The notes beneath the pieces are model-generated. The model was not told the origin of the DNA and did no database searches. It saw only the letters and a list, made by a program, of their open reading frames with translations. The translations under genes and the position numbers were made by a program. From assembly GCA_035547515.1 (NCBI GenBank), contig DASZUS010000026.1, forward strand, positions 113,371 to 177,370: a stretch of DNA of 64,000 bases, in the 5' to 3' direction. Positions 17,508 through 25,055 of this stretch are shown here, one piece after another; the stretch's first letter is position 1; the number at the start of each line of letters is the position of its first letter. This stretch comes from DASZTV01 sp035547515 (GTDB taxonomy: Bacteria > Actinomycetota > Actinomycetes > JAFAQI01).

Positions 17508-18449
17508 CTACGAGATGAGTTCGCGCAGCTGAGCGATCATGTCGGCTACTGCCGCGGAAGCACCGGGTGAGTACGCCGCGAAGCCGAAGAAGCCGTGGAT
17601 CATCCCGTCGTACCGGCGCGCCCTGACCTCGACGCCCGCGTCCGCGAGCGCCTTCGCATAGGCGAGGCCCTCGTCGCGGAGCGGGTCGAACTCGGCGACC
17701 CCGACCACCGCGGGCGCGAGGCCGGACAGGTCGGCTGCGCGAATCGGCGAGAGCCGCGGGTCGCTCTTGTCGACACCTGCGGGGACGTACTGCGCGTCGA
17801 ACCACAGCATGTCCTCGGCCGTCAGGAAGTAGCCCTCCGCGTTCTCCACGCGTGAGGGGTAGGCCCCGTCCGGGTCGAAGTCGACGGCCGGATAGATGAG
17901 GAACTGCGCAGCGAGCCTTGGCCCGGTCTCCCGCACGACCTGTGCCACCGCAGCAGACAGGTTGCCGCCGGCACTGTCGCCGCCGACGAGGATCCGGTCG
18001 CCGTCACCGCCGAGGTCGGCGACGTGCTCTGCGACCCATCTGGTTGCTGCGAGGCAGTCCTCGAAGCCGGCGGGGAACGGATGCTCGGGCGCGAGCCGGT
18101 AGTCGACGCTGACGACGACCATCTCGCCGTCGCGGCAGATCAGGCGGGCTTGGTCGTCATGGGTCTCGATGCTGCCGATGACGAAGCCGCCGCCGTGGAA
18201 GAAGGCCATCGTCGGGACCGGGCCTGAAGCGTCGGGCCGGTAGATCCGCGCTGCCATGGCCCCCGCCGGCCCGGGGATGGTGATGTCCTCGACCGACCCC
18301 ACCTGTGCGAGCGTCGCCGGGTCGCGGACTCCCGTCGTCGCCGCGGTGAAGCCGTCGCGGGCTTGCTGCGGGGTGCCGGACGCGAGCGGCGGAGCGCCGG
18401 AAGCGGCAAGGAAGTTGAGGATGTTCGCGAGGTCTGGATCGAGCGGCAT
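17508..18449 (-). CDS. HSL-type alpha/beta-hydrolase (carboxylesterase)
   Basis: A 313-aa cytoplasmic esterase of the hormone-sensitive lipase family (family IV). It has the oxyanion-hole motif FFHGGGFVIGS, the nucleophile elbow GGDSAGGNLSAAVAQ, AEFDPLRDEG with the acid and YDGMIHGFFGF with the catalytic His. The MPLDPDLANILNFLAA start is typical. AGGAG stands 5 nt before ATG 18449. The 17-base gap to the PucR stop contains the 12-bp palindrome GCCGAGCTCGGC, which may help terminate. The substrate is unknown. Confidence 0.92.
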   Translation of the reverse strand: MPLDPDLANILNFLAASGAPPLASGTPQQARDGFTAATTGVRDPATLAQVGSVEDITIPGPAGAMAARIYRPDASGPVPTMAFFHGGGFVIGSIETHDDQARLICRDGEMVVVSVDYRLAPEHPFPAGFEDCLAATRWVAEHVADLGGDGDRILVGGDSAGGNLSAAVAQVVRETGPRLAAQFLIYPAVDFDPDGAYPSRVENAEGYFLTAEDMLWFDAQYVPAGVDKSDPRLSPIRAADLSGLAPAVVGVAEFDPLRDEGLAYAKALADAGVEVRARRYDGMIHGFFGFAAYSPGASAAVADMIAQLRELIS

Positions 18450-18475
18450 GTGACTCCTGTCGGGTGCGTCGCCGC

Positions 18476-21400
18476 TCAGACCCGCGACGACGAGCTGAAT
18501 GCCCGCCACATCATGGCGTACGGGCCGTCCTGTGCGATGAGCGTGTGATGGTCGCCGTCCTCGACCACGCGCCCCGCGTCGACGACCAGGATCCGATCGG
18601 CGGCGCGTGCGGTCTGCAACCGGTGGGCGATCAGGATGGAGGTCCGGTCCTTGGCGACCACCTCGATCGCCCGGGTCACGACTGCCTCCGCCGCGAGGTC
18701 GAGGGTGGCGGTCGCCTCGTCGAGCAGCAACACGGCCGGGTCCACCAGGAGCGCGCGGGCGAGGCACACCAGCTGGCGCTGTCCGGCTGACAGCGAGCGG
18801 CCTCGTTCCGCGATGGCCGTGTCGTAGCCGTCGGGCGCCGCGGCGACCCAGTCGGCCAGTCCGACCTGCTGGCAGACCGTCGCCACCTCCTCATCCGTGG
18901 CATCCGGCCGGCCGTAGGCGATGTTGTCGCGCAGCGTCCCGGTGAACAGGAAGGGCTCCTGCGGCACGTAGCCCAGGCGGCGCCGGTAGTCGATCGGGTG
19001 GATGTCGCGAAGGTCGTGCCCGTCGAGGAGTACGGCGCCCCCGGTCGGGTCGTAGAACCGTGCGGCGAGTTTCATCATCGTGCTCTTGCCGGCACCGGTA
19101 CGGCCGACGAGCGCGACCCGCTGGCCGGCGGGAATCGTGATGTCGACGCCGCGCAGCGCGTCCACCGCCGCCCGCCGGTAGCGGTAGACCACGCCGTTGA
19201 AGCGCAGCTCCCCGCGGACCGTGCCGAGCGCGAGCGGCGTCTGCGGGAGCGGCGTACTGGTCTGCTCGAGCAGCAGCGTGCGGATCTTGCGCATCCCGGC
19301 GCGTGCCTGCTGGTAGGAGTCGAACACCTGGGACAGCTGCTGGATCGGCGCGAAGAACTGGGACAGCCACAGCACGAAGGCGATCAGCACGCCGGCGAAC
19401 GCCGGGTCGTGATGCAGGCGCCCGACGCCGAGCCCGAGCACCACCGCTGTCGCGATCTGCTGCATCAGCTCAGTGGCCGCGACGTACCAGATCTGGATCG
19501 ACAGCGCGGCGAGACCGGCGTCCCGGTTGTCGGCGCACAGCTCGGTGTAGTTGGCGAGGTCGCCCTGCTCGCGGCCATGAGCCTGGGTCACCCGGACGCC
19601 GCCGAGCGACTCGGCGAACGCGGCGTTGACGATCGCGATCGTGTCGCGCTGGTGGTCATAGGCGACGGTCGAGCGGCGCTGGTAGATGACGGTGGCGATG
19701 ATCATCGCCGGCAGCACGGCCATCGCGGCGAGCCCGAGTCGCAGGTCCGTGACGAGCAGGAAGATCGCGATGCCGACCAGCGTCGCGAGTGAGACGACGG
19801 CGTTGAGCAGGCCGTTCTGGACCAGGTTGGACAGCGTGTCGACGTCGCTGGTCACCCGGGTGAGGATCCGGCCGGAGAGCTCTGTCTCGTAGAAGTCCAT
19901 GCCGAGGCGCTGCAGGTGGGCGAAGACGCGCACCCGCAGGGCGGCGAGCAGCCGCTCCGAGGCCTGGCCGGTGGAGACGGCCGAGGCCCACATGTCCCAC
20001 CAGTCGAACAGCGACACCGCGGCGAAGACGACCGCGACGAGCAGGAGCGCCGAGGTCGAGTGCTTCACCACGCCGTGATCGACACCGATCCGGATCAGCT
20101 CCGGCTGCGCGAGCGTCGCGAGGGCGTCGCCCACGACGAGGGCGAGGCTGACGGCGAGGATCATCCGCTGCCGGTGCAACAGCCGTCGCAGCGTGACCGC
20201 GCCCTCGTCCTCGGCGGCTTCCTCGATCAGGCCAGGGGGCAGCGTGTCGGTCGCCGGAGGCAGCGAGTCCAGCTGCGCCTGCAGCTTCGGGTTGAGTGAG
20301 AGCAGGCCCGCGAAGCGGCCGCCGCCACCCGCCGCGCCGCCACCGCCCGGCATCCACGGCCGGGGCGCCGATGCGACCGCGGCCGCAGGCTTGCGCTGGC
20401 GGGGCGCCGCGTCGGCCCGGGTCGTGACGGGACTGAGCAGCGGCTGCGGCTCCGGCGCGGAGTCGAGCAGCTCGCGGTAGCGCGGGTTGCTCACGATCAG
20501 GTCGTCGTGGCGGCCGACCGCGGTGATGCGTCCGGCTTCGAGCAGCACGACCCGGTCGGCGAGCCGCGCGGTCGACTCACGATGCGCGACCAGCAGGGTC
20601 GTGCGGCCCGCGTGCCAGCCGCGCAGCGCGTCGTGGATCTGGGCTTCGACTGCGGCGTCGACCGCGCTGGTCGCGTCGTCGAGGACGGCGACGTCGGGAT
20701 CGGCGAGGAGAAGTCGGGCGAGTGCGATCCGCTGCCGCTGCCCGCCGGAGAGCGTGAGTCCCCGCTCGCCGACGACGGTCTCGTACCCGTCGGAGAGCTC
20801 GTCGATGAACTCCGCGGCCTGCGCGGCTTCGGCGGCCGCCCGGATCTCTTCGTCGCTGGCGTCGGGGCGTCCGTAGGAGATGTTGGCGCGGATGGTGTCG
20901 GAGAACAGGAATGCCTCTTCGAAGGCGATCCCGACGCGGTCGCGGACCGAGGCGAGGGTCGCGGTTCGCAGGTCCGCGCCGTCGAGCGAGACCGTCCCGG
21001 CAGAGGGGTCGTAGAAGCGCGGTACCAGCATCGCCAGCGTCGACTTCCCGGAGCCGGACGGCCCCACCACCGCGACGACTTCGCCCGGTTCGATGTCGAG
21101 GTCGATGCCGTCGAGCACGGCGGGGCCGCCCTCGGCGTACCGGAAGGAGACGCCCCTGAGGCTGAGCGCGCCCGGGCCGGACGGCAGCGGTCGGGCGTCT
21201 TCGGCGTCGACGATGGTCGGCGCGGTCTCGAGGATCGCGACGATCCGCTCGACTCCCGCACGGGCTTGCTGCGAGAGCGCCATGACCGCGCCGATCATGC
21301 GAGCCGGTGCGGCGAGCTGCACGAGGTAGGTCGTGCACGCCAGGAACGTGCCGAGGCTGATCCGATGGTGCAGGGCGAGCCAGCCGCCGATGAGCAGGAC

Positions 21401-22210
21401 GCCGAGCTGGCCGAGGGTGGGGACGCTCTGCAGCATCGCGGTGAACGACGCGCGCTGGCGGGCTGCGCGCATGCGCCCGGCGTACATGCTCCGGGCGGCG
21501 TTCATCACGCGGCGGATCTCGGCGTCCTCCTGGCCGAACCCCTTGACGACGCGAACGCCGGAGATCGACTCCTCGACGGTGTTGGTGAGCTCCGCCTCTC
21601 GCTGCGAGGCGTCCCAGCTCGAGGCGAAGACGCCGGCGCGGGTGTGGGAGCCGAGGTAGGCGGTGAGCGGTACGACGATGCTGGCGACGAGGCCGAGTGG
21701 CCAGGACAGGACGAAGATCGCGACCACGCTCGCGACGAGCTGCAGCACGTTAGCGAGCACCTGCGGTCCCCACGCGAGGAACTGCTGCACCAGTGACAGG
21801 TCGGCGCTTGCGCGTGACACGAGCTGCCCGGTGCGCAGGTTCTCCGCGGCGGTTGGGTCGAGTGATGTCAGGTGTGCGAACAACCTCGCGCGCAGCCGGA
21901 ACTGCACGTCGTAGCTGACCCGGCCGGCCCGCCAGCGTCGCGCGCGGGTGGCGAAGAAGCGCACGATGCCGAGCGCGAACAGCGCGATCAGCCAGTCGCG
22001 TACGGCGGGATGCGTCGGGTCGAGACCCTTGTCGACCACGATCCGCGAGACCAGCGGCGTCGCGGTGATGATGGCCGTGGTGAGCATGGCTGCGGCGATG
22101 CTGATGACGAGCATCCGCTTCGCGTCGCCGACGAAGCCCCAGACCAGCCGCAGCCAGCCCTCACTGCGGTCGGTGTCGGTGGTGTCAGGCGCCGGGGAAG
22201 TCGAGGTCAC
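18476..22210 (-). CDS. Fused heterodimer-type ABC exporter (TMD-NBD-TMD-NBD)
   Basis: One 1244-aa polypeptide holding two ABC exporter halves. Half 1 has a six-helix TMD and an NBD with Walker A GPSGSGKST near residue 385, signature LSGGQ, and Walker B ending VAVLDDATSAVD. After a Pro/Gly-rich linker (MPGGGGAAGGGGRFAG), half 2 has Walker A GRTGAGKST near 1040, signature LSAGQ and LLLDEATATLD. The catalytic Glu of NBD1 is replaced by Asp, so one ATP site is likely degenerate, as in heterodimeric multidrug/lipid exporters. GTG 22210 has GAGGGA upstream. The cargo cannot be deduced. Confidence 0.92.
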   Translation of the reverse strand: MTSTSPAPDTTDTDRSEGWLRLVWGFVGDAKRMLVISIAAAMLTTAIITATPLVSRIVVDKGLDPTHPAVRDWLIALFALGIVRFFATRARRWRAGRVSYDVQFRLRARLFAHLTSLDPTAAENLRTGQLVSRASADLSLVQQFLAWGPQVLANVLQLVASVVAIFVLSWPLGLVASIVVPLTAYLGSHTRAGVFASSWDASQREAELTNTVEESISGVRVVKGFGQEDAEIRRVMNAARSMYAGRMRAARQRASFTAMLQSVPTLGQLGVLLIGGWLALHHRISLGTFLACTTYLVQLAAPARMIGAVMALSQQARAGVERIVAILETAPTIVDAEDARPLPSGPGALSLRGVSFRYAEGGPAVLDGIDLDIEPGEVVAVVGPSGSGKSTLAMLVPRFYDPSAGTVSLDGADLRTATLASVRDRVGIAFEEAFLFSDTIRANISYGRPDASDEEIRAAAEAAQAAEFIDELSDGYETVVGERGLTLSGGQRQRIALARLLLADPDVAVLDDATSAVDAAVEAQIHDALRGWHAGRTTLLVAHRESTARLADRVVLLEAGRITAVGRHDDLIVSNPRYRELLDSAPEPQPLLSPVTTRADAAPRQRKPAAAVASAPRPWMPGGGGAAGGGGRFAGLLSLNPKLQAQLDSLPPATDTLPPGLIEEAAEDEGAVTLRRLLHRQRMILAVSLALVVGDALATLAQPELIRIGVDHGVVKHSTSALLLVAVVFAAVSLFDWWDMWASAVSTGQASERLLAALRVRVFAHLQRLGMDFYETELSGRILTRVTSDVDTLSNLVQNGLLNAVVSLATLVGIAIFLLVTDLRLGLAAMAVLPAMIIATVIYQRRSTVAYDHQRDTIAIVNAAFAESLGGVRVTQAHGREQGDLANYTELCADNRDAGLAALSIQIWYVAATELMQQIATAVVLGLGVGRLHHDPAFAGVLIAFVLWLSQFFAPIQQLSQVFDSYQQARAGMRKIRTLLLEQTSTPLPQTPLALGTVRGELRFNGVVYRYRRAAVDALRGVDITIPAGQRVALVGRTGAGKSTMMKLAARFYDPTGGAVLLDGHDLRDIHPIDYRRRLGYVPQEPFLFTGTLRDNIAYGRPDATDEEVATVCQQVGLADWVAAAPDGYDTAIAERGRSLSAGQRQLVCLARALLVDPAVLLLDEATATLDLAAEAVVTRAIEVVAKDRTSILIAHRLQTARAADRILVVDAGRVVEDGDHHTLIAQDGPYAMMWRAFSSSSRV

Positions 22211-22262
22211 GATCCCTCGATTGTTTCATCGCGCAACGACTACCGGCCCTAGCGCGGGCGGG

Positions 22263-23072
22263 TCAGCTCGGGACGGTGAAGATGCTCGACAGATTCTGCC
22301 GGCCGGGCGGGCACAGCACGTCGTAGTCGCGCTTGCCGATCCACCACTGCACCATCCAGTCCGGTCCGCCGGACGGGCCGCGGCTGCACTGGCGGTGGGC
22401 AGCGGGCAGACGACCGGCACCAATGGTCGACCACGTCGGCAGGCCGGTGAGCTGAGCGCTGCCGACCACTTGCGGCCAGCCGTTGGGATTGGTGTAGATC
22501 CCGACCTGGTAGCCGGCTGCCTGGTAGGCCGCAGTGACAACGGAGACCACCGTGCGGTTGGCGCCCAGGTTGTGGCTCCAGGGAGCGACCGGATACGGCT
22601 CGACGTCGACCCAGATCATCGGCACGGTCAGCTCGACGGCGGACATGGTCGACAGGTTGTACTCGGCTTCGGCGTACGCCGCGTTCTTGAGCGCCGAGCG
22701 GTACGGGCCGGCGCCGCCGTACGTCGTGATCTCGGATCGCGTGGGATAGGTCGTCATCGCGTACGCCGCGATCAGCTTGTCGTGGTTGGTGGCCCAGCGC
22801 AGTTGCTGGACGAGGCACGGGTTGGGGTAGAAGCCGGGGCCGTTGGTGAGCCCGATGACGACGAACTGCGCCGACGGCCGTGGCAGCGGTTCGCCGGTGC
22901 TGCGCCGCGACGGGATGCCCTCGCCCTTGGGACAGTTCGGCCAGGAGATGTCGCCGCCCTGGATCACCGCGGTGGCGGCACTCGCGGGTGCCGGTGTTGC
23001 GATGGCCGCCGTCGAGATGAACAGGGCCACGCAGAGCATGCTGCGCACGGCTGCGATGACTGGGACACGCAT
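22263..23072 (-). CDS. Secreted GH25/DUF1906-like TIM-barrel protein
   Basis: A 269-aa protein with a cleavable signal peptide (SMLCVALFISTAAIATPAPASA). The mature domain opens GGDISWPNCPKGEG, has AYAMTTYPTRSEITTYGG and VPMIWVDVEPYPVAPW, and ends with a WMVQWWIGKRDYDVLCP segment. The Asp at the first strand and the DVE on a later strand are laid out as in GH25-type lysozymes and DUF1906 proteins, but similarity is weak. It may act on peptidoglycan outside the cell. ATG 23072 marks the signal peptide; upstream sequence in frame looks non-coding. Confidence 0.6.
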   Translation of the reverse strand: MRVPVIAAVRSMLCVALFISTAAIATPAPASAATAVIQGGDISWPNCPKGEGIPSRRSTGEPLPRPSAQFVVIGLTNGPGFYPNPCLVQQLRWATNHDKLIAAYAMTTYPTRSEITTYGGAGPYRSALKNAAYAEAEYNLSTMSAVELTVPMIWVDVEPYPVAPWSHNLGANRTVVSVVTAAYQAAGYQVGIYTNPNGWPQVVGSAQLTGLPTWSTIGAGRLPAAHRQCSRGPSGGPDWMVQWWIGKRDYDVLCPPGRQNLSSIFTVPS

Positions 23073-23162
23073 CCGCCCAGTATTGCCAGAGACAGCCGCT
23101 TCGTCGCCGCGTACGGTGACGAAGGCAAGCAGCTCACAGCTCGACCCCGACCGGAGGCACTG

Positions 23163-23294
23163 ATGGGCAGCAAGGACAAGGGTGGTCGCGAGGCGCGCAA
23201 GCCGAAGGCCAACAAGAAGCCCAAGGGCGTGCCGGTCCCGAGCAGCTCGGTGATCCCGCCGAGCACGCACGGCAAGGACCAGCCCGCGAAGTAG
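23163..23294 (+). CDS. Small basic Lys-rich protein (43 aa)
   Basis: ATG 23163 has GGAGG 6 nt upstream and opens a 43-codon frame. The product is MGSKDKGGREARKPKANKKP followed by a Pro/Ser tail ending GKDQPAK. It is very basic and likely disordered. Similar short Lys/Pro proteins occur in many actinobacteria without known function, and nucleic-acid binding is only a guess. It sits between the divergent lysozyme-like gene and tRNA-Ser. The good ribosome site and codon use make it a real gene despite its size. Confidence 0.7.
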   Translation: MGSKDKGGREARKPKANKKPKGVPVPSSSVIPPSTHGKDQPAK

Positions 23295-23304
23295 CCGGCT
23301 CGCC

Positions 23305-23310
23305 TAGCCT
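23305..23310 (+). promoter_or_regulatory. Probable -10 box of tRNA-Ser(UGA)
   Basis: TAGCCT lies nine bases before the first base of the tRNA. The same hexamer occurs 26 bases before tRNA-Ser(GCU) at 63798-63803. Confidence 0.4.
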
Positions 23311-23319
23311 TGGGCCCCT

Positions 23320-23408
23320 GGAGGGCTCGCCTAGCGGCCGATGGCGGCGGTCTTGAAAACCGCTATGGCGCGGAAGCGTCATCGTGGGTTCGAATCCCAC
23401 GCCCTCCG
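23320..23408 (+). tRNA. tRNA-Ser (anticodon UGA)
   Basis: An 89-nt cloverleaf. The acceptor stem GGAGGGC pairs with GCCCTCC, and the discriminator base is G, as in tRNA-Ser. The anticodon stem-loop reads CGGTCTTGAAAACCG with TGA in the loop. A long variable arm precedes the T-arm GTGGGTTCGAATCCCAC. The CCA end is not encoded. Confidence 0.95.
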
Positions 23409-23447
23409 CTGATCGGGGCTCGCCGCCCCGGTGCTGACGCGCAGTCG

Positions 23448-23453
23448 TATGGT
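23448..23453 (+). promoter_or_regulatory. Probable -10 box before maleylpyruvate isomerase-like gene
   Basis: TATGGT followed by seven bases and GTG 23461. It is the reason that start is preferred over nearby GTG codons at 23479 and 23485. Confidence 0.4.
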
Positions 23454-23460
23454 GCGGTCT

Positions 23461-24357
23461 GTGGCGGCCGGGGCGCGGGTGTGCGTGACGACTACCACGT
23501 GGTCATCCGAGCAGGACGAGTTCGCTTGGGTAGCCCTCCGCTCGCAGCGCAAACGGCTCCGTGACCTGTTGGCTGCTTTCGACGAGGATGCCTGGCGGGT
23601 CCAGAGCCGCTGCAGTGAGTGGACGGTCCATGAGGTCGTGCGTCATCTCTGCGATGTGACGGCGAAGGCCGCGGCTCTGCTGGCGGGAGCGCCGACCGAG
23701 GACGTCGAGGCATCGGGCATGGATCCGCGAACGTCGCCACGCGATTGGCTCGCTCACTCGCGCGGCGAGACTCCGGACAAGACGGTGCACAGATTCCTCG
23801 AAGCCGACCAGGCCCTGTTGGCACAGGTTGCGCACTGCCGAGTCAGCCCGCGCGACGTCGGCTGGGTGTACGGCGCAGTCCCGTGGAGCATCGCCGTCCT
23901 GCACCTCTTCTGGGATGCATGGATCCACGAGCGCGACATCCTGCTGCCGCTAGGTGAGCAGCAGACCTCGCCAGCGCACGAACAGCGTGCCGCCGCCGCT
24001 TACGGCATCCTCATCGCCAGTCTGCCGAACGTTGCCCTGGGTCGCTCGTTCGCCGAGGAACTTGTCCTGTCCGGTTCCGGTGGTGGATGGTTCGGGCTCG
24101 AGGTGCGCAGCGGCGGCGGCGACGCTCGTCAGCTCACCATGGTCGGCCTGCCGGCCTCCGGCACGGTCAGTGTCACGGCGGCCGAAGACGTTGATCCCGA
24201 GTCGGCGTCGGCGGCGCCCCTGACGGGACGGTTGGTAGACGTCGTTGACGCCCTCGTCGGACGTGACCCAGAACTGCTCGCGGCGCTCGCCGGGCCGTCT
24301 GAGCGTGTCGAGCGGCTGAGCATCTTCCGCAACTTCATGCTCGCGCCCATCGTCTGA
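23461..24357 (+). CDS. Maleylpyruvate isomerase/DinB-like family protein
   Basis: A 298-aa protein with an MDMPI N-terminal four-helix domain (LRDLLAAFDEDAWRVQSRCSEWTVHEVVRHLCDVT). The His of VVRHL, the His of VLHLFWDAWIHERD and the nearby Glu/Asp form the usual metal-binding triad. A C-terminal sterol-carrier-like region follows (LVLSGSGGGWFGLEV). Members are mycothiol-dependent metalloenzymes or unknowns. GTG 23461 is placed 7 nt after TATGGT, as for a leaderless mRNA; other starts (ATG 23449, GTG 23479, GTG 23485) remain possible. The substrate is unknown. Confidence 0.75.
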   Translation: MAAGARVCVTTTTWSSEQDEFAWVALRSQRKRLRDLLAAFDEDAWRVQSRCSEWTVHEVVRHLCDVTAKAAALLAGAPTEDVEASGMDPRTSPRDWLAHSRGETPDKTVHRFLEADQALLAQVAHCRVSPRDVGWVYGAVPWSIAVLHLFWDAWIHERDILLPLGEQQTSPAHEQRAAAAYGILIASLPNVALGRSFAEELVLSGSGGGWFGLEVRSGGGDARQLTMVGLPASGTVSVTAAEDVDPESASAAPLTGRLVDVVDALVGRDPELLAALAGPSERVERLSIFRNFMLAPIV

Positions 24358-24378
24358 CGACCTCGCTGACACGGGGTG

Positions 24379-24972
24379 TCAGCGGGCCGCCGCGGCGTCG
24401 ATGAGAACGGCGGCCGCGGCTTTCGCGGCCTGAGCGGCCTTCTTCTTCCTGTCGAGGCGCGCGCTGATGATGGCGCCGTCGTAGAGCATGCCGAGCTGGT
24501 CGCCGAGTGCCTTGGCGTCCTTGATGCCGGCATCCCGCGCGAGATCGGTGAACAGCTCACGCAGCCAGCCCCGCGCTCTTGCGGATACCGCTTCCTCAAC
24601 GCCGCCGGGCAGCCCCTCGGCGCTCGCATTGATGAAGGCGCAACCGCGGTAGGTCGGTTTGGAGATAGCAGCATCCGCGACGTCGAACACTGCGAGCATC
24701 TTGGCCCGCGGCTCGTCGTGCTTTGCGATGCCCTGCCGGACCCGTTCGTTGCGCTCCTCGAAGCGCTGGACGAGGTAGGCCTCGATCAGAGCGTCCTTGC
24801 TGCCGAACGTGCTGTAGAGACTGGCCTTGGCGACACCGGCCCGTGCGATCACGGTGTCGATTCCGACCGTGTGAACTCCATGCTCGTAGAACAGCTCGTC
24901 CGCCGCGGCGAGCAGCCTCTCCCGGGCGGAGCCGCGGTCGACGACGCGCTTGTCAGAGGCGGTCGCGCTCAT
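24379..24972 (-). CDS. TetR-family transcriptional repressor
   Basis: A 197-aa regulator. The N-terminal TetR DNA-binding domain spans residues 15-60 (ARERLLAAADELFYEHGVHTVGIDTVIARAGVAKASLYSTFGSKD). The C-terminal ligand domain contains YRGCAFINASAE, typical of the TetR_C_16/AcrR-like group. ATG 24972 lies 8 nt after TACTGT (24981-24986), so the message may be leaderless. The gene faces the MFS operon, and two identical palindromes lie between them, so it very probably represses itself and the operon. The ligand may be the operon's substrate. Confidence 0.92.
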   Translation of the reverse strand: MSATASDKRVVDRGSARERLLAAADELFYEHGVHTVGIDTVIARAGVAKASLYSTFGSKDALIEAYLVQRFEERNERVRQGIAKHDEPRAKMLAVFDVADAAISKPTYRGCAFINASAEGLPGGVEEAVSARARGWLRELFTDLARDAGIKDAKALGDQLGMLYDGAIISARLDRKKKAAQAAKAAAAVLIDAAAAR

Positions 24973-24977
24973 ATCAT

Positions 24978-25007
24978 TTGACAGTAACAGACAGGTCTGT
25001 CTAGTGT
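24978..25007 (+). promoter_or_regulatory. Promoter of the MFS/acyl-CoA operon
   Basis: TTGACA at 24978-24983 and TAGTGT at 25002-25007 with an 18-bp spacer. Operator 1 lies within the spacer and -10 region. The TetR -10 box TACTGT overlaps the -35 on the other strand, so one bound dimer would block both promoters. Confidence 0.6.
24989..25002. promoter_or_regulatory. TetR operator 1
   Basis: AGACAGGTCTGTCT, an inverted repeat of AGACAG/CTGTCT around a 2-bp centre. It lies between the -35 and -10 boxes of the MFS promoter. Confidence 0.75.
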
Positions 25008-25021
25008 CCACCCTCTGTGGC

Positions 25022-25035
25022 AGACAGACCTGTCT
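25022..25035. promoter_or_regulatory. TetR operator 2
   Basis: AGACAGACCTGTCT, the exact reverse complement of operator 1, with outer bases C...G extending the symmetry. Its centre is 33 bp from that of operator 1, about three helical turns, so two dimers would lie on the same DNA face. It is in the leader of the MFS gene. Confidence 0.75.
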
Positions 25036-25055
25036 GTCGGAGTACGGAGGACCCG

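Noticed and set aside
17497..17508. Palindrome GCCGAGCTCGGC between convergent genes
   Set aside because: It has no loop and no U-run; it may help termination but is too weak to call.
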